Shown here piece by piece: positions 13,901 through 22,699 of a stretch of DNA of 64,000 bases; the first letter of the stretch is position 1; every line of letters starts with the position of its first letter. The notes under the pieces were generated by a model, which had not been told where the DNA came from, made no database searches, and was given only the letters and a program-made list of their open reading frames with translations. Both the position numbers and the translations under genes were made by a program. Origin of the DNA: Motacilla alba alba (Eukaryota > Chordata > Aves > Passeriformes > Motacillidae); NCBI RefSeq assembly GCF_015832195.1, contig NC_052018.1, positions 70,059,666-70,123,665 of the forward strand. The letters are read 5' to 3'.

Positions 13901-16900
13901 AGGAAATAATTTTAAAGCTTTGTGATTTCAAAAGGGATGTCTTTTGAGAAACTTTTTCTTGGGCCACTCATAACTTCTGAATTGTACATTAAAACTTAAC
14001 ATGAAAGAAGCTTCTCTGTCGTTGTTTCTTTAGAAGCCAGCTTTGAAGAAAGCCCTCATAGTCGTTCTGCAGTGGTGTTTCAGCCATAATTTCAGCGTTC
14101 GACTTTATGCATTAATCGCCCTTAAAAAAATCTGGGGTATGTGCAGAATGCTGCATGTGGAAGAACTGGAAGCTCTGACACCAGTTATTGAATCTAGCCT
14201 TCAACAAGTGGAAAACATGCATGGCACAGGGTTAGTAACATTCTTTGCAGCTTAACATTGTTCTTGTGAGCCATTTGCAGCAAGTTACATTTTCTAAAAT
14301 GGCACTTAATAATTTTATGGGATTTTATGGGGTTTTTTATCTCTATTTAAAAAGAAGTTGGTATGGGGAGACACAATACAGAAAAAAAGCAGCAAAGGGA
14401 AGAGTTGACTAAGTTGTTTTTTTTAACAGCTAAAAGCTGACATTGAACCATAGGCTAGTATCCTGTTTCCATGGGATACTTCTTGCCAAACTCACTCCTT
14501 TTGATAGTAGAATTTAGAGATGTGTCTTCTTGCCAAACTCCTTTTGATAATAGAATTTGGAGATGTGTCTTTCTTTTGGGCCTTTCTTGAAACGTAAGTA
14601 AAATGTATTTTCTAAATGCTGTTATTTTTTTTAAATGGGCCCTTACTTAATTGTTGAAGTATTTTCTTTCCTATACAAGATACAATAAATAAATTAGGTT
14701 GCCTTATGCCAATCTTGCGATTGAATTTTTAAATTTAATTTACGTTGCTTTTTAAATGTATCTTACATGAATTTCTGCACTTGCAGGAATGCCAAAAGGA
14801 ACTGGCAGCGAATCCAAGATCACTTCTTCTTTGCAACATTTCATCCAGTTGAGGATTATAGTCTAGAGGCAAGACCACGCTATTTGTCTAGTTTTGCAAT
14901 TGTATTTTTATCTTTTTTAGTATCTTCTAATGTGGGATGAAATTATCAACTATTACTCATTTAAACCCCCAAAAAATTACTTCACCCAGATTGTGATGGG
15001 CTTTAGACTGAGATTACATTTTAGTTTTTCTACTTGATACTGTGTTAAAAACCCAGGTCAGTTAGGAAGAGGTATGTGTGATGAATGTGCCTATCTCTGG
15101 GAATGAATCAGGTTTTATATTTGTGACTGGAAAGGTTCGTTCTGGTAACTGAAGAGCATCTACTTAGTTTAGGTAGTTTATTAGGATTTTTAAGGCATCT
15201 GTTCCCAGAAGTAACTTGAGGTTGCTTAGCTGGATTCTTTGATGTGAATGGAATAGAGATATATCACTTCCAGAACACCTTTTTCAGCCACTTTTTTTGA
15301 TATAGCTCAAATAACTGACAGCTGAATAAATATTTTCATCATTGAAAATGGAAGGAAGGCAAAAATAAGTGTGTAGATACAGAGAAGAACTAAGCTCAAA
15401 ATACAGGCTATTCATGGATGTGAATGGGGTGTATGTTTTTGTAGAAACAGTGCCATCTTTGACAGAATTTTTTTCTTCTTTTAACTGATGTTCTGTAAAA
15501 TATTCTTGTGAACACAAATATGCTAAATAGTGGAAAGTAAAACTCCTGAACAGGAGGAAAAAACCCAGGCAAGACTAATATTTGTGAAGCATTTAAATGT
15601 ATTCAGGATGCATCTGCACCTTTGTCTTGAAGGGTGCATTGGGATAAACAAAAAGTCTGGTTTTAAAGTCTTTGACTTACTCAGTCTTTCCCTTGGGATG
15701 TGTGTTCTTTCCTCCTTGATAAATCACGGTTAGCTAGATGTATTGGTTGTGCTGAGCTGGATTTTACCACTAGATCTTAATGCTTTCAACTGTTTTTCTT
15801 TTGACATTAAATCAATCCGCATCCTTTACTAGAAAGTTCTAAGAGTATTTGACAACTCTTCAGTGTTACACATACAAGATTTCCTCTAGACCCTTGTGCT
15901 GAGAAGCATAGTGTTCGTTCTTTGGTATTCTAGAATTTCAAAACAGTAATCAGTGCAGATCCTCAGGAAAAGTTTAATTAGAGAGAGGATAAGTCTAGAT
16001 TTACGGAAGTTTTACGGATAACACTATAAGTAAAGTTATGAATATTGAGAGACATACTGGTAAGCTATATTAACTACCTAGAAAAAAACAAGTATTAAAA
16101 GCATAGGAGGCTAGATAGTAGACATGTTCCATTAATTATAAATTTTTGGTTGCTTTAGTGACTCTCTGCTGATAACACTGTGTTCCATTGCAGACAATAT
16201 TTTACATTCTTCCCCGCCTTTCGGAACTGGCTGAGGATGAATGGATCTCCCTCTCTAAATTTGACAGATTCACTGACATTCCTTTGCCAGCAGCATTTCA
16301 GTGGTGCCATTCCCGCACGCAGCTTCGTGATCTGAAACCAAGTGACTGGTCTCAGCAAGACATGGGTAAAATAGAGCCAATCTGTAGTAATTGTAATTAT
16401 TTGTATGGGGTAGCTGTGTACATCTGTATTCAGTCTGACCTCTGGTTTTCAGCTGAAGTAAACTTGCATCTATGTGAGCAGAACATGTCCCATAAATTAA
16501 AAGAAGATGATAAATGGTATCTTCAGTATTTCCATTTGGATTATCTTCTTTGTTGTGATAGGTTCACATTTGGCTGAAGCAGACAGCCAGACAGAGTGGA
16601 CTGATGTTCAGAAGAAGATTATACCCTGGAAGAACAGTACTCCTAGTTTAGACTTGGAAATGGCATTTCAGGATCGTGCTGCTAAACTTGGCAAGTCAAA
16701 CAGCAGACTGATTGTGGTGGCTTCACTTATTGATAAACCTACCAATTTAGGAGGTAAGGTTGCACATGGTCAAACTTTTATTTTAGACCTTGGAGCACAC
16801 TTAGAGAATAGAAGTTAATTTCATTTTATGTTGATAATTAGAAAATTATTTAAGTACTGCTCAGAAGAATAGATCATTATCCTGAAAGAAACTGGTAGCC

Positions 16901-19817
16901 AAAGAAAATCCTACCCACTTCAGAGAAAAGGGTCTTCCGCAGTTTAATGTTAAGGGGAAAAAAAATAAAAAAAGTACTTACACATAGCATGCATTAACTA
17001 AGTAGAATTTTGCTGTAAATCATGCTCAGTTTCTTGCTAATTCTGTGTTTGCTACAGTTGAGTTTTTCAACTGTGTGTACAATTAAAGGAAATTATTTGC
17101 TTTTGCATTTTTTTCTGTAACAATTAAACCAAATCTTGTAAACCTACAAGATTCTCATGTTTGTTGGACAGCAGGGTCCCATTTCCCCATTAGACTGCTT
17201 TCAGGATGTGTCAGCTGTGACATAATAAATCCTGCAAATACTTTATTGCCATTTGTGTTTGATGGTAGCAGTTTCAGTAACTGCAGCGAGTAATGAAAAG
17301 CCCACAGGCTAGTGCTGTCTGCATTGTAATGCTGTTACGTGTCATCCTCTTTCATTTAACAGGTACTGGGTTTAAAGCTAAAGCTTGCATGTGGATGTGT
17401 CAAAACATCCATCCCTGCTAAGGCTTGAACTCTTAACTCCTTACTTTGTGTAATTAGTATTGTAAGAGCATGTTGACAAGACACAGTGCTTTTCTAATTT
17501 TTATCTTTCTGCTAAATTACAAACACTTTTTTCCTGTAATTTATATGGAACAAGATGTGGTTTGGTAAGACCTGAAACTAATTAAAAATGGATAACTAAA
17601 GTAGCCATTTCTCTTTTTGCATTCTTTGTCATTTTCATTTGGTGTTCTGGCTTGATGTTTATTTTCTACACAAAAATCACTTTATTTCTTGTTTTTGTAG
17701 GTTTATGTCGTACAAGTGAAATATTTGGGGCATCTGCACTAGTTGTTGGCAGTCTTCATTATATACAGGACAAGCAGTTTCAGCATCTGAGTGTTTCTGC
17801 AGAGCAGTGGCTCCCCCTTGTCGAGGTGAATGGAAACATTTTAATAGCTAAAAAATGTACTCGGAATCTTCAGTTTGTCAGATGCATAGTTCAGAACCTT
17901 ACATTTTTTATCTTGAAAAAAAACCCTTTTTGTTTAATGGAAGCTCCTGCTGTTAATCTCTGACACTTAATCTTGTATGTTTTGGGTCAACGTCATAGAA
18001 AATTATTTAGAAAATACTTGCAATTTCTTACTGCTGTGATAAACTGATTATGTGAGCTGTCATTGTTACATCTTTCTTTCTGGTATTGGTGGGGGTATTT
18101 TTGCCATTAACTTTTTGTGCTACTGCTGAAGAGCTTTTAAAATGTTAAGCTATATATATGGACAGAGTCTTTGGGGATGAAAATCAGTCATCTTAAAAAG
18201 TGTCCAAGTAAATTGTTTTGGGTTTTTTTACAATAATTTCAGAAGTTTACAAAAGGTGATATTTATATATTTTTTTTATTTCTCTCTACTTTTAATGCAC
18301 AGGTGAAACCATCTCAGCTTGTTGATTATTTACAGCAGAAAAAAACAGAAGGCTACACTATTATTGGTGTGGAGCAAACAGCTAAAAGTTTTGATCTTAC
18401 AGAATATTGCTTCCCAGAGAAATCACTATTATTGCTGGGGTAAGAGCGCACACTGTTTTGTAAACCTACCTCTTGCAGTCCATCCCTTTCTCTAGTCAGA
18501 GTTTGGTCACGTGGAAACCAAGTGACACCGGTGAAGGTGATTCTGGAATGGGAAATGATCATGGAAAGAGCAGTCCTTGGCTTTGTGTGCTAAAGACCAC
18601 AAAGTATTGCTGTCTACTGAATGACCCTTCTCAGATTTAATAACCTATGCATACACTGTAACACCTTTTAATAAGGGGTGAAGGTAGCAACAGCATGGGC
18701 TGTATATTTTCTGGGCGTGCTAAAGACACCATCTGTTCAGTTCAGTTGTTTGGGGCCCTGTCTGTGTGGGCTGTGGTGAGCTCAGCGAGGAGGAGGCTGC
18801 ATTTGCCCTGCTGAGCTTGGTGAGGAGAGCTGGAGCAGACCGAGTGCATGGCTGGGAGGCGATTTAAAAGTTCAGGATGGGGCACAAGATGAAGTAGCAA
18901 GGTTTTGCAGTACAAGCAGAGCATGGGACAACTTCAGAGAAAAGCAGTTATCAGTTTCTATAAGCAGACAAGTCTCAGATGTGATACAAAGGGGGTGAGG
19001 CTACTTAAAAGAAATCTGCAGTAAAGCACATAAAAGTGAGAAAGCTCCTGACATTGCAGGGCTACTGACTGAGACCAGGAAGAAGGGCATGGCTATCCTC
19101 TTAGGACAAAGATTTTTTCCAACTTTTTTACATGTAGTTTGTCTTCAGAATGGAGTGCTCATAATCACTTTGTTCTCTTCTAATTAAAAACAATAGTTTT
19201 AATTACCAGTAAACTTCAGTATTCTCTGGTTTTGACAGTCATTCAGTGCTCAGTTTTGACGTTCCTTCATGCCAAGACCTGAATGTAAAGTGGGCAGTTG
19301 AGCTTTCCTGCTGTGCCAGCAGCTTCATACCATGGTGATTTCACTATATATGGAGTTTAAAAACAAAAGCAGAGAGTCTTTATGCTGGATGCTCAGCTTT
19401 TGCTGGACCAGTGAACAGAAAACTGAGTCTTCCACCAGGTTTTTTACATCAAAACTTAGGTCAGCTCTCTCCAAGTTTTCTTTGTAATGTATTGCTGTTT
19501 TTAAACAATTCATTCCATGTCATCAGTTACCCTGTAGGTAGATGTGCCACTTGTCAAGAGGTGTTTGGATGCTGTTTTACATTTGTATTTTTTGCTTTCT
19601 GGAACATACATGCTCTCTCTCAGATGCAAGTTACTCTTTCTTCTTTACTAGAAATGAACATGAAGGAATACCAGCCAACCTGATTCACCACCTGGATGTC
19701 TGTGTGGAAATTCCTCAGCAGGGCATCATCCGGTCGCTCAATGTTCATGTGAGCGGAGCTCTGCTGATCTGGGAGTACACAAGACAGCAAGTGATCAAGC
19801 AAAAACAGCAACAATAA
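1865..19817 (+). CDS. TARBP1: TARBP1, tRNA (guanosine-2'-O)-methyltransferase, 3' part of gene (18 coding exons)
   Basis: Joined exons: 1865-1962, 2619-2780, 4361-4554, 5242-5497, 5584-5772, 8929-9128, 9280-9351, 10505-10625, 11453-11563, 12129-12278, 13393-13479, 14034-14230, 14787-14868, 16194-16365, 16562-16753, 17701-17825, 18303-18439, 19652-19817. They total 2711 nt, stay in phase throughout and end at a TAA stop, giving about 902 aa. The human protein is about 1621 aa, so roughly the C-terminal 55% is here. The first three quarters is a helical-repeat-like region without catalytic motifs. The last ~160 residues form the SPOUT (SpoU/TrmH) domain: [14 protein letters not shown] (motif 1, with the conserved Arg), [15 protein letters not shown] (motif 2) and [19 protein letters not shown] (motif 3), which build the knotted SAM site. 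The family makes Gm18 in the D-loop of certain tRNAs. The name TAR RNA-binding protein is historical. The converging neighbour is COA6. Identity is very secure; individual exon edges are read by eye. Confidence 0.96.
2619..2780 (+). CDS. TARBP1: TARBP1 coding exon
   Basis: Exactly 54 codons, phase 0 at both ends, between tttag and gtaatt. It begins [20 protein letters not shown] and ends QEGNSEK. The leucine-rich amphipathic pattern fits the helical N-terminal region. Confidence 0.9.
4361..4554 (+). CDS. TARBP1: TARBP1 coding exon
   Basis: Acceptor cttag, donor gtatgt. It reads [20 protein letters not shown] and continues to [10 protein letters not shown], ending with two bases (AG) that complete a Ser codon in the next exon. 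Confidence 0.9.
5242..5497 (+). CDS. TARBP1: TARBP1 coding exon (largest in window)
   Basis: One base completes the split Ser codon, followed by 85 codons containing [20 protein letters not shown] and ending MKVLVPK. Acceptor tcacag, donor gtaaaa. The next intron is only 86 nt (5498-5583). Confidence 0.93.
5584..5772 (+). CDS. TARBP1: TARBP1 coding exon
   Basis: Sixty-three codons in phase 0, [20 protein letters not shown] to AYTKIKE, between tttacag and gtcagt. It is followed by the longest TARBP1 intron in the window. Confidence 0.92.
5773..8928 (+). other. TARBP1 intron, 3.2 kb, no feature recognised
   Basis: An AT-rich intron between phase-0 exons, with gtcagt donor and tttcag acceptor. 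Open frames inside are short and on mixed strands. I see no splice-bounded exon and no recognisable transposon. Confidence 0.75.
8929..9128 (+). CDS. TARBP1: TARBP1 coding exon
   Basis: Starts in phase 0 with [20 protein letters not shown] and ends [12 protein letters not shown] plus the first two bases (AG) of an Arg codon. Acceptor tttcag, donor gtatat. Confidence 0.92.
9280..9351 (+). CDS. TARBP1: TARBP1 coding exon (72 nt)
   Basis: A small exon only 151 nt after the previous one. It completes the Arg codon and reads [20 protein letters not shown] before a gtaatg donor. The flanking phases (1 in, 2 out) match its neighbours. Confidence 0.88.
9464..9502 (-). mobile_element. Short CR1 3'-end scrap
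   Basis: tcataggatatcatggtttg followed by gaagggaccc resembles the complement of the CR1 3' end. Only about 40 nt is recognisable, inside a TARBP1 intron. Confidence 0.5.
10505..10625 (+). CDS. TARBP1: TARBP1 coding exon
   Basis: One base completes a Ser codon, then [20 protein letters not shown] runs on to IFIKLLDK before gtaaaa. Acceptor tttacag. Confidence 0.93.
11453..11563 (+). CDS. TARBP1: TARBP1 coding exon
   Basis: Thirty-seven codons in phase 0, [20 protein letters not shown] to LLPKLNQ, between ctttcag and gtattg. The Arg/Tyr-rich start is typical of this family. Confidence 0.93.
12129..12278 (+). CDS. TARBP1: TARBP1 coding exon
   Basis: Fifty codons in phase 0, [20 protein letters not shown] to FWDCFCY, between tctcag and gtaagt. 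Confidence 0.93.
12677..13010 (+). pseudogene. Degenerate coding-like stretch in TARBP1 intron (unidentified)
   Basis: One frame gives [20 protein letters not shown], then GLSDDTQKL, stops at 12763 and 12772, then [20 protein letters not shown] and [17 protein letters not shown]. After a shift of frame it gives [19 protein letters not shown]. It looks like decayed protein-coding sequence lacking introns, such as a processed pseudogene fragment. I do not recognise the parent. It could be chance. Confidence 0.3.
13393..13479 (+). CDS. TARBP1: TARBP1 coding exon
   Basis: Twenty-nine codons, [20 protein letters not shown] to QNTSEK, between tttag and gtacat, phase 0 at both ends. Confidence 0.92.
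14034..14230 (+). CDS. TARBP1: TARBP1 coding exon
   Basis: Starts [20 protein letters not shown], contains [13 protein letters not shown] and ends QVENMHGT plus two bases (GG) of a Gly codon. Acceptor ctttag, donor gttagt. Confidence 0.95.
14479..14568. repeat. Imperfect tandem duplication, 43-47-bp unit
   Basis: Units 14479-14525 and 14526-14568 both begin cttcttgccaaactc and end agatgtgt. They differ by a 4-bp gap and two substitutions. Located in a TARBP1 intron. Confidence 0.88.
14787..14868 (+). CDS. TARBP1: TARBP1 coding exon with GC donor
   Basis: Completes the Gly codon, then [20 protein letters not shown] and VEDYSLE. The bases after the last codon are gcaaga, not gt. The next exon opens with TIFYILPRL in phase 0, which matches the known protein order ([13 protein letters not shown]), so the GC donor is required to keep the frame. 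Confidence 0.92.
16194..16365 (+). CDS. TARBP1: TARBP1 coding exon, linker into methyltransferase domain
   Basis: [20 protein letters not shown] to [11 protein letters not shown] plus one base of a Gly codon. Acceptor ttgcag, donor gtaaaa. Confidence 0.95.
16562..16753 (+). CDS. TARBP1: TARBP1 coding exon, start of SPOUT domain
   Basis: Begins [20 protein letters not shown] and ends [17 protein letters not shown], the first half of SPOUT motif 1. The motif is interrupted by the intron inside its second Gly codon. Donor gtaagg. Confidence 0.96.
17701..17825 (+). CDS. TARBP1: TARBP1 coding exon, SPOUT motif 1 Arg
   Basis: [20 protein letters not shown] continues motif 1, including the conserved Arg, and runs to [10 protein letters not shown] before gtgaat. 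Acceptor ttgtag. Confidence 0.97.
18303..18439 (+). CDS. TARBP1: TARBP1 coding exon, SPOUT core
   Basis: [20 protein letters not shown] to [11 protein letters not shown], the strand leading into motif 2. It ends in two bases (GG) of the Gly codon. Acceptor cacag, donor gtaaga. Confidence 0.97.
19652..19817 (+). CDS. TARBP1: TARBP1 last coding exon, SPOUT motifs 2 and 3, stop
   Basis: [20 protein letters not shown] completes motif 2, followed by [19 protein letters not shown] (motif 3 with the catalytic-site Asn) and [16 protein letters not shown], then TAA at 19815-19817. The Gln/Lys tail is short. Confidence 0.97.
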
Positions 19818-20030
19818 CTGCCCAGAGTCTCGTGCCTTACTGTACAGCTGGATGGCTTCCTACGGTGCTACCACGTGAAGTTCTGAAGAGATGAAATACA
19901 AACTCAGGGTGAATGAGGATTCTTAACTTTGCATGTTCTGTTCTCTCTAGTGTTCAGAGTGACTTTTAAATGCCTTAATACTTTACCTCCTTAAATTGTT
20001 GCATTGGAAATAAATGCTATTTATATTGCA
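19818..20030 (+). other. TARBP1: TARBP1 3' UTR (short form)
   Basis: Sequence from the stop codon to just past the AATAAA at 20009-20014, followed by a GT-rich tract that suits a downstream poly(A) element. The exact cleavage point is inferred. Confidence 0.65.
20009..20014 (+). terminator. Poly(A) signal for TARBP1
   Basis: Perfect AATAAA about 190 nt after the stop, with (GT)8 at 20035-20050 placed as a downstream element. Further AATAAA hexamers at 20321-20326 and 20537-20542 could give longer UTR forms. Confidence 0.7.
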
Positions 20031-20034
20031 AGTG

Positions 20035-20050
20035 GTGTGTGTGTGTGTGT
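20035..20050 (+). repeat. (GT)8 microsatellite
   Basis: Eight uninterrupted GT units directly after the proximal TARBP1 poly(A) signal. It may act as the GU-rich downstream element and is probably length-variable. Confidence 0.85.
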
Positions 20051-20603
20051 TTTCTGCTGAATGTCTGCAGGGTACTGTGAACAATCTCAAATTCAAAACA
20101 CGGGATTTTTACTGCAGGAACTTCAGTTGTGGTGACTATGCTTGAAATTGAAGCCATGCCTTTAACCATAGTATTAAATGATTCCAGCACCTAGATATAC
20201 TAGGTTATATGATTTTTGGAAGGTAACTCCACTTACATAATTACATTCAATGCTGCCCCTTGTTTAAATGCCTTCTACAGTCATATTTATTAATCCTGCT
20301 GTAAACAGTTTGTACCTTTAAATAAAGCTGCATCACTAAGGTAATCCTATTCTACAAAAGGCCATACTGTGAGAATTGTCATAAATAACTGGACATACTT
20401 CTAGTAGAGATACTGACTGAAAACCTATCACCAGTGTAAAAATTCCTGTTCCTTATAAAAAATGAGCATACTCCAAACAGAATTACATATCATATGCACA
20501 GGATGCTTTAGGTCTTCTAATGACCACTGTTGTATAAATAAATATCTGACTTAAACTGTATTTTAAAACACTTTGAAATACTTGGTAAATGACAAATACA
20601 AAT

Positions 20604-20609
20604 TTTATT
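20604..20609 (-). terminator. Poly(A) signal for COA6 (candidate)
   Basis: TTTATT on the plus strand is AATAAA on the minus strand, about 400 nt beyond the COA6 stop and followed by a TTTGTATTTGTC-like GU-rich stretch. It leaves about 60 nt to the last TARBP1-strand AATAAA at 20537-20542. Confidence 0.55.
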
Positions 20610-21006
20610 ATACAACCCACTGCTTTTGACAAGAAAGGCAAGTTGGAATGCACTTTTTTAATTTAGGAAAAAGGTGATTCACTTACTGAAGAACAATTTC
20701 ATTTTCTCTTTAGAATATGTACATAGCAGTATTAAATAATCATTCCTGTGAAACAATTTTACTAATTATACATTCAAACCCTTAAATTTGTGAACAGCCC
20801 TGCACCATATTTCTTTTGACTTAAACTCATCAAAAAGCTGTCCATGAACACTTTTTTAGCAGACATGTGAGACCTGGCAACGAGAAGAGCAGTCTGCATT
20901 TCAGGGAGACTGCTACATTACCAGTTCTTGCAGTGAAGCAGCTTCTGTTGCTTTCTCTGGCTTCTTCCTTCTACAGTTACTCTGACTTGATTTGAGAGCA
21001 GAGTTC

Positions 21007-21102
21007 CTAAGACTTTCCAGCAGCTTCTGGAGGATGATACCCTTCTGTTTCAAGCTTCTTTTTATATTTTAAAAAGTCTCTTCTTTTGTCAAAGTGTTTA
21101 AC
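21007..21102 (-). CDS. COA6: COA6 exon 2 coding part and stop
   Basis: Thirty-one codons plus TAG, starting VKHFDKRRDFLKYKKK and ending EAAGKS. The basic FDKRRDxLKxK segment is the hallmark of the COA6 C-terminus. The acceptor is read from 21105-21103 (cag). Confidence 0.94.
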   Translation of the reverse strand, partial: VKHFDKRRDFLKYKKKLETEGYHPPEAAGKS

Positions 21103-22359
21103 CTGTTTAAAAAGAGAAACTGTTCATTATAAGAAACTAGCAGGAGGGTTTTGTGTAAGTAGTCTTTGATCACTGAACTGAAGGAGGATTTTAATGCACT
21201 AGTCAGGTGTTTCTTCTGTTGAAGACTTAAGAGTGGTGTGTTTAGTTTTGGGGGGTTCGTTACCATTTTGAAATTGAACTTCAGTTTTTTAAGTTCACCA
21301 CCCTGTTAATTCATAAAGATCTTACATGCTTTTCTCTTTTCAGTGCTCTGAACAAAAATTATTTGTGATGCAAAGGTAAGTCCAGCAGCTTTTCTGTGGT
21401 GTCACAGCCTACGTAACCTCTGAGTTCAGTGTCTAGAGCTGCTGATGTGCACGGGGCAAAGCCCTGCAGATGAGACAATCATCCTTAGAGATAACAAACA
21501 GCAGAACTGCACTGTTCAAAGTGTCAGTGCAGCAGCTGTGAAGGTGCTCAGGCTTTTTAACTGCCTTCAGTCTGCTCCCTGCAACAGGAACCCTGTTCAG
21601 ACCCCCAAACACCACTGTAACCAAAGGGCAGTGCCTATTAAAAAAGAATTACAGCTTCAGCTAAGGAAACTAAAAAACACAACATGAATGGATTACACTG
21701 CAGGCAGGTGCCTTACTGTGAAACTACACTGCAGGAAAAAAAGGTATTTTTTGCACATGGCATCAGATGCCAGTCTTAAAATGCCAAGTATTGAACGGCC
21801 TGTGTGGCAGCTCCCTTCTGTACAGGCCTTTAAACAGGAATTTCTGGGTACTTCTACAAGCTTCTAAAACTGTGTTTATTTGCTTGTCTTTTAATTACAA
21901 CAATAACCCTGTGCGTTTATCTGGATGTTTGAGACAGTATTTTCTCCTTGTACTCTACCCTTAATACTGCTTTTCCTAGCTCCCGGGCCAGACAGGGGTG
22001 CGCTCAGGAGCCGTCCTTTCCCCGCCAGCCAGACGTGTGCGAACCAAGCCACGCCTGACAGACCGGCAAGCCCAGGCTGGGCACTGCGGGCAGCTGGAGC
22101 TGGCAAGCCCAGGCTGCCCAGGCTGGGCACTGCGGGCAGCTGGAGCTGCCATGCCCAAGCAGCAGCAGCAGCAGCATCCCGCCGCCGCTGCCGGGGCTGC
22201 GCGCTCGGTGCTCACCCACTGCTGCGGGCAGCGCGACTCGAAGGCCCGGCGCAGCTTCTCGCACTTGGCGGCGTCATCCCCGTGGCTGTCCAGGCACTGC
22301 CAGAACTCGTCCCGGGCACCCCAGCACGCCTTCCTCTCCTCCATCGTCGGCGCCGCCAT
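21007..22359 (-). CDS. COA6: COA6, cytochrome c oxidase assembly factor 6 (complete, two coding exons)
   Basis: Exon 1 is complement(22216-22359) and exon 2 is complement(21007-21102). Joined, they encode 79 aa, the length I recall for the human short form. The first part reads MAAPTMEERKACWGARDEFW and the last VKHFDKRRDFLKYKKKLETE followed by 11 residues. The Cys are at 12, 22, 33 and 44, giving CX9C and CX10C, the twin-Cys helical hairpin (CHCH-like) fold of this family. COA6 acts in the mitochondrial intermembrane space in copper delivery to the COX2 CuA site, with SCO1/SCO2. The ATG is in a strong Kozak setting (GCCGGCATGG). A second in-frame ATG at codon 6 is less likely. The exon 1 donor gtgagc follows PQQW; the exon 2 acceptor is aaacag. 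TARBP1 converges on it. Confidence 0.95.
22071..22148. repeat. 32-bp direct duplication, 46-bp period
   Basis: Positions 22071-22102 and 22117-22148 are identical by eye (starting cccaggctgggcactgcggg). They lie in the first 150 nt of the COA6 intron. Confidence 0.9.
22158..22175. repeat. (AGC)6 / (CTG)6 triplet repeat
   Basis: Six perfect AGC units on the plus strand, which read as GCT/CTG units in the COA6 transcript about 40 nt after the exon 1 donor. Confidence 0.9.
22216..22359 (-). CDS. COA6: COA6 exon 1 coding part
   Basis: Forty-eight codons from the ATG to PQQW, phase 0, with donor gtgagc reading leftwards from 22215. It holds all four structural Cys. It is GC-rich and lies inside a CpG island. 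Confidence 0.95.
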
Positions 22360-22699
22360 GCCGGCTGCCGCCCCGCACACAGCGAGGCCGCTGTCCGAGC
22401 GCTGCCCGCCGTGCCGCGGCTGCGGGAGAAGGCGGAGCCGCCGCCGGGAGAGCCCCACACGGACCCGCACTCGCCAACACACCGCCCGCCCGGCAAGGTC
22501 GCGCTCCGGAAGCGATCGCGGCCCTTTCCCGGGGCGGGCCGGCCCCGGCGTGTCCCGCCCCGCCGCCTGTCCCTCCCCGTGCCGGCGCCGAGCTGCCCGC
22601 GCTGCCGGCCTCCCGTCCGCAGGGCTCCCCCCGGTCCCCTCCCCGTCAGGGCCGCTGTAGCCGCTCGGTCGCAGAAGATGTTCGGCAGTATCAGTCGCC

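Larger units (their letters stand above)
21103..22215 (-). other. COA6 intron
   Basis: A 1.1-kb intron. Its 5' end is GC-rich and repetitive: six AGC units at 22158-22175 and a 32-bp near-tandem duplication at 22071-22102 and 22117-22148. The remainder is ordinary AT-rich sequence. Confidence 0.85.
21990..22690. promoter_or_regulatory. CpG island covering COA6 promoter and exon 1
   Basis: A sharp change to dense GC and many CpG dinucleotides compared with both flanks. It includes an ETS/GABP-like CCGGAAG at 22506-22512, a GC box (ggggcggg) at 22531-22538 and a second GC-box-like tract near 22555. No TATA box is evident. ETS and SP1 sites are usual for nuclear genes of mitochondrial proteins; factor binding here is inferred. 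Confidence 0.8.
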
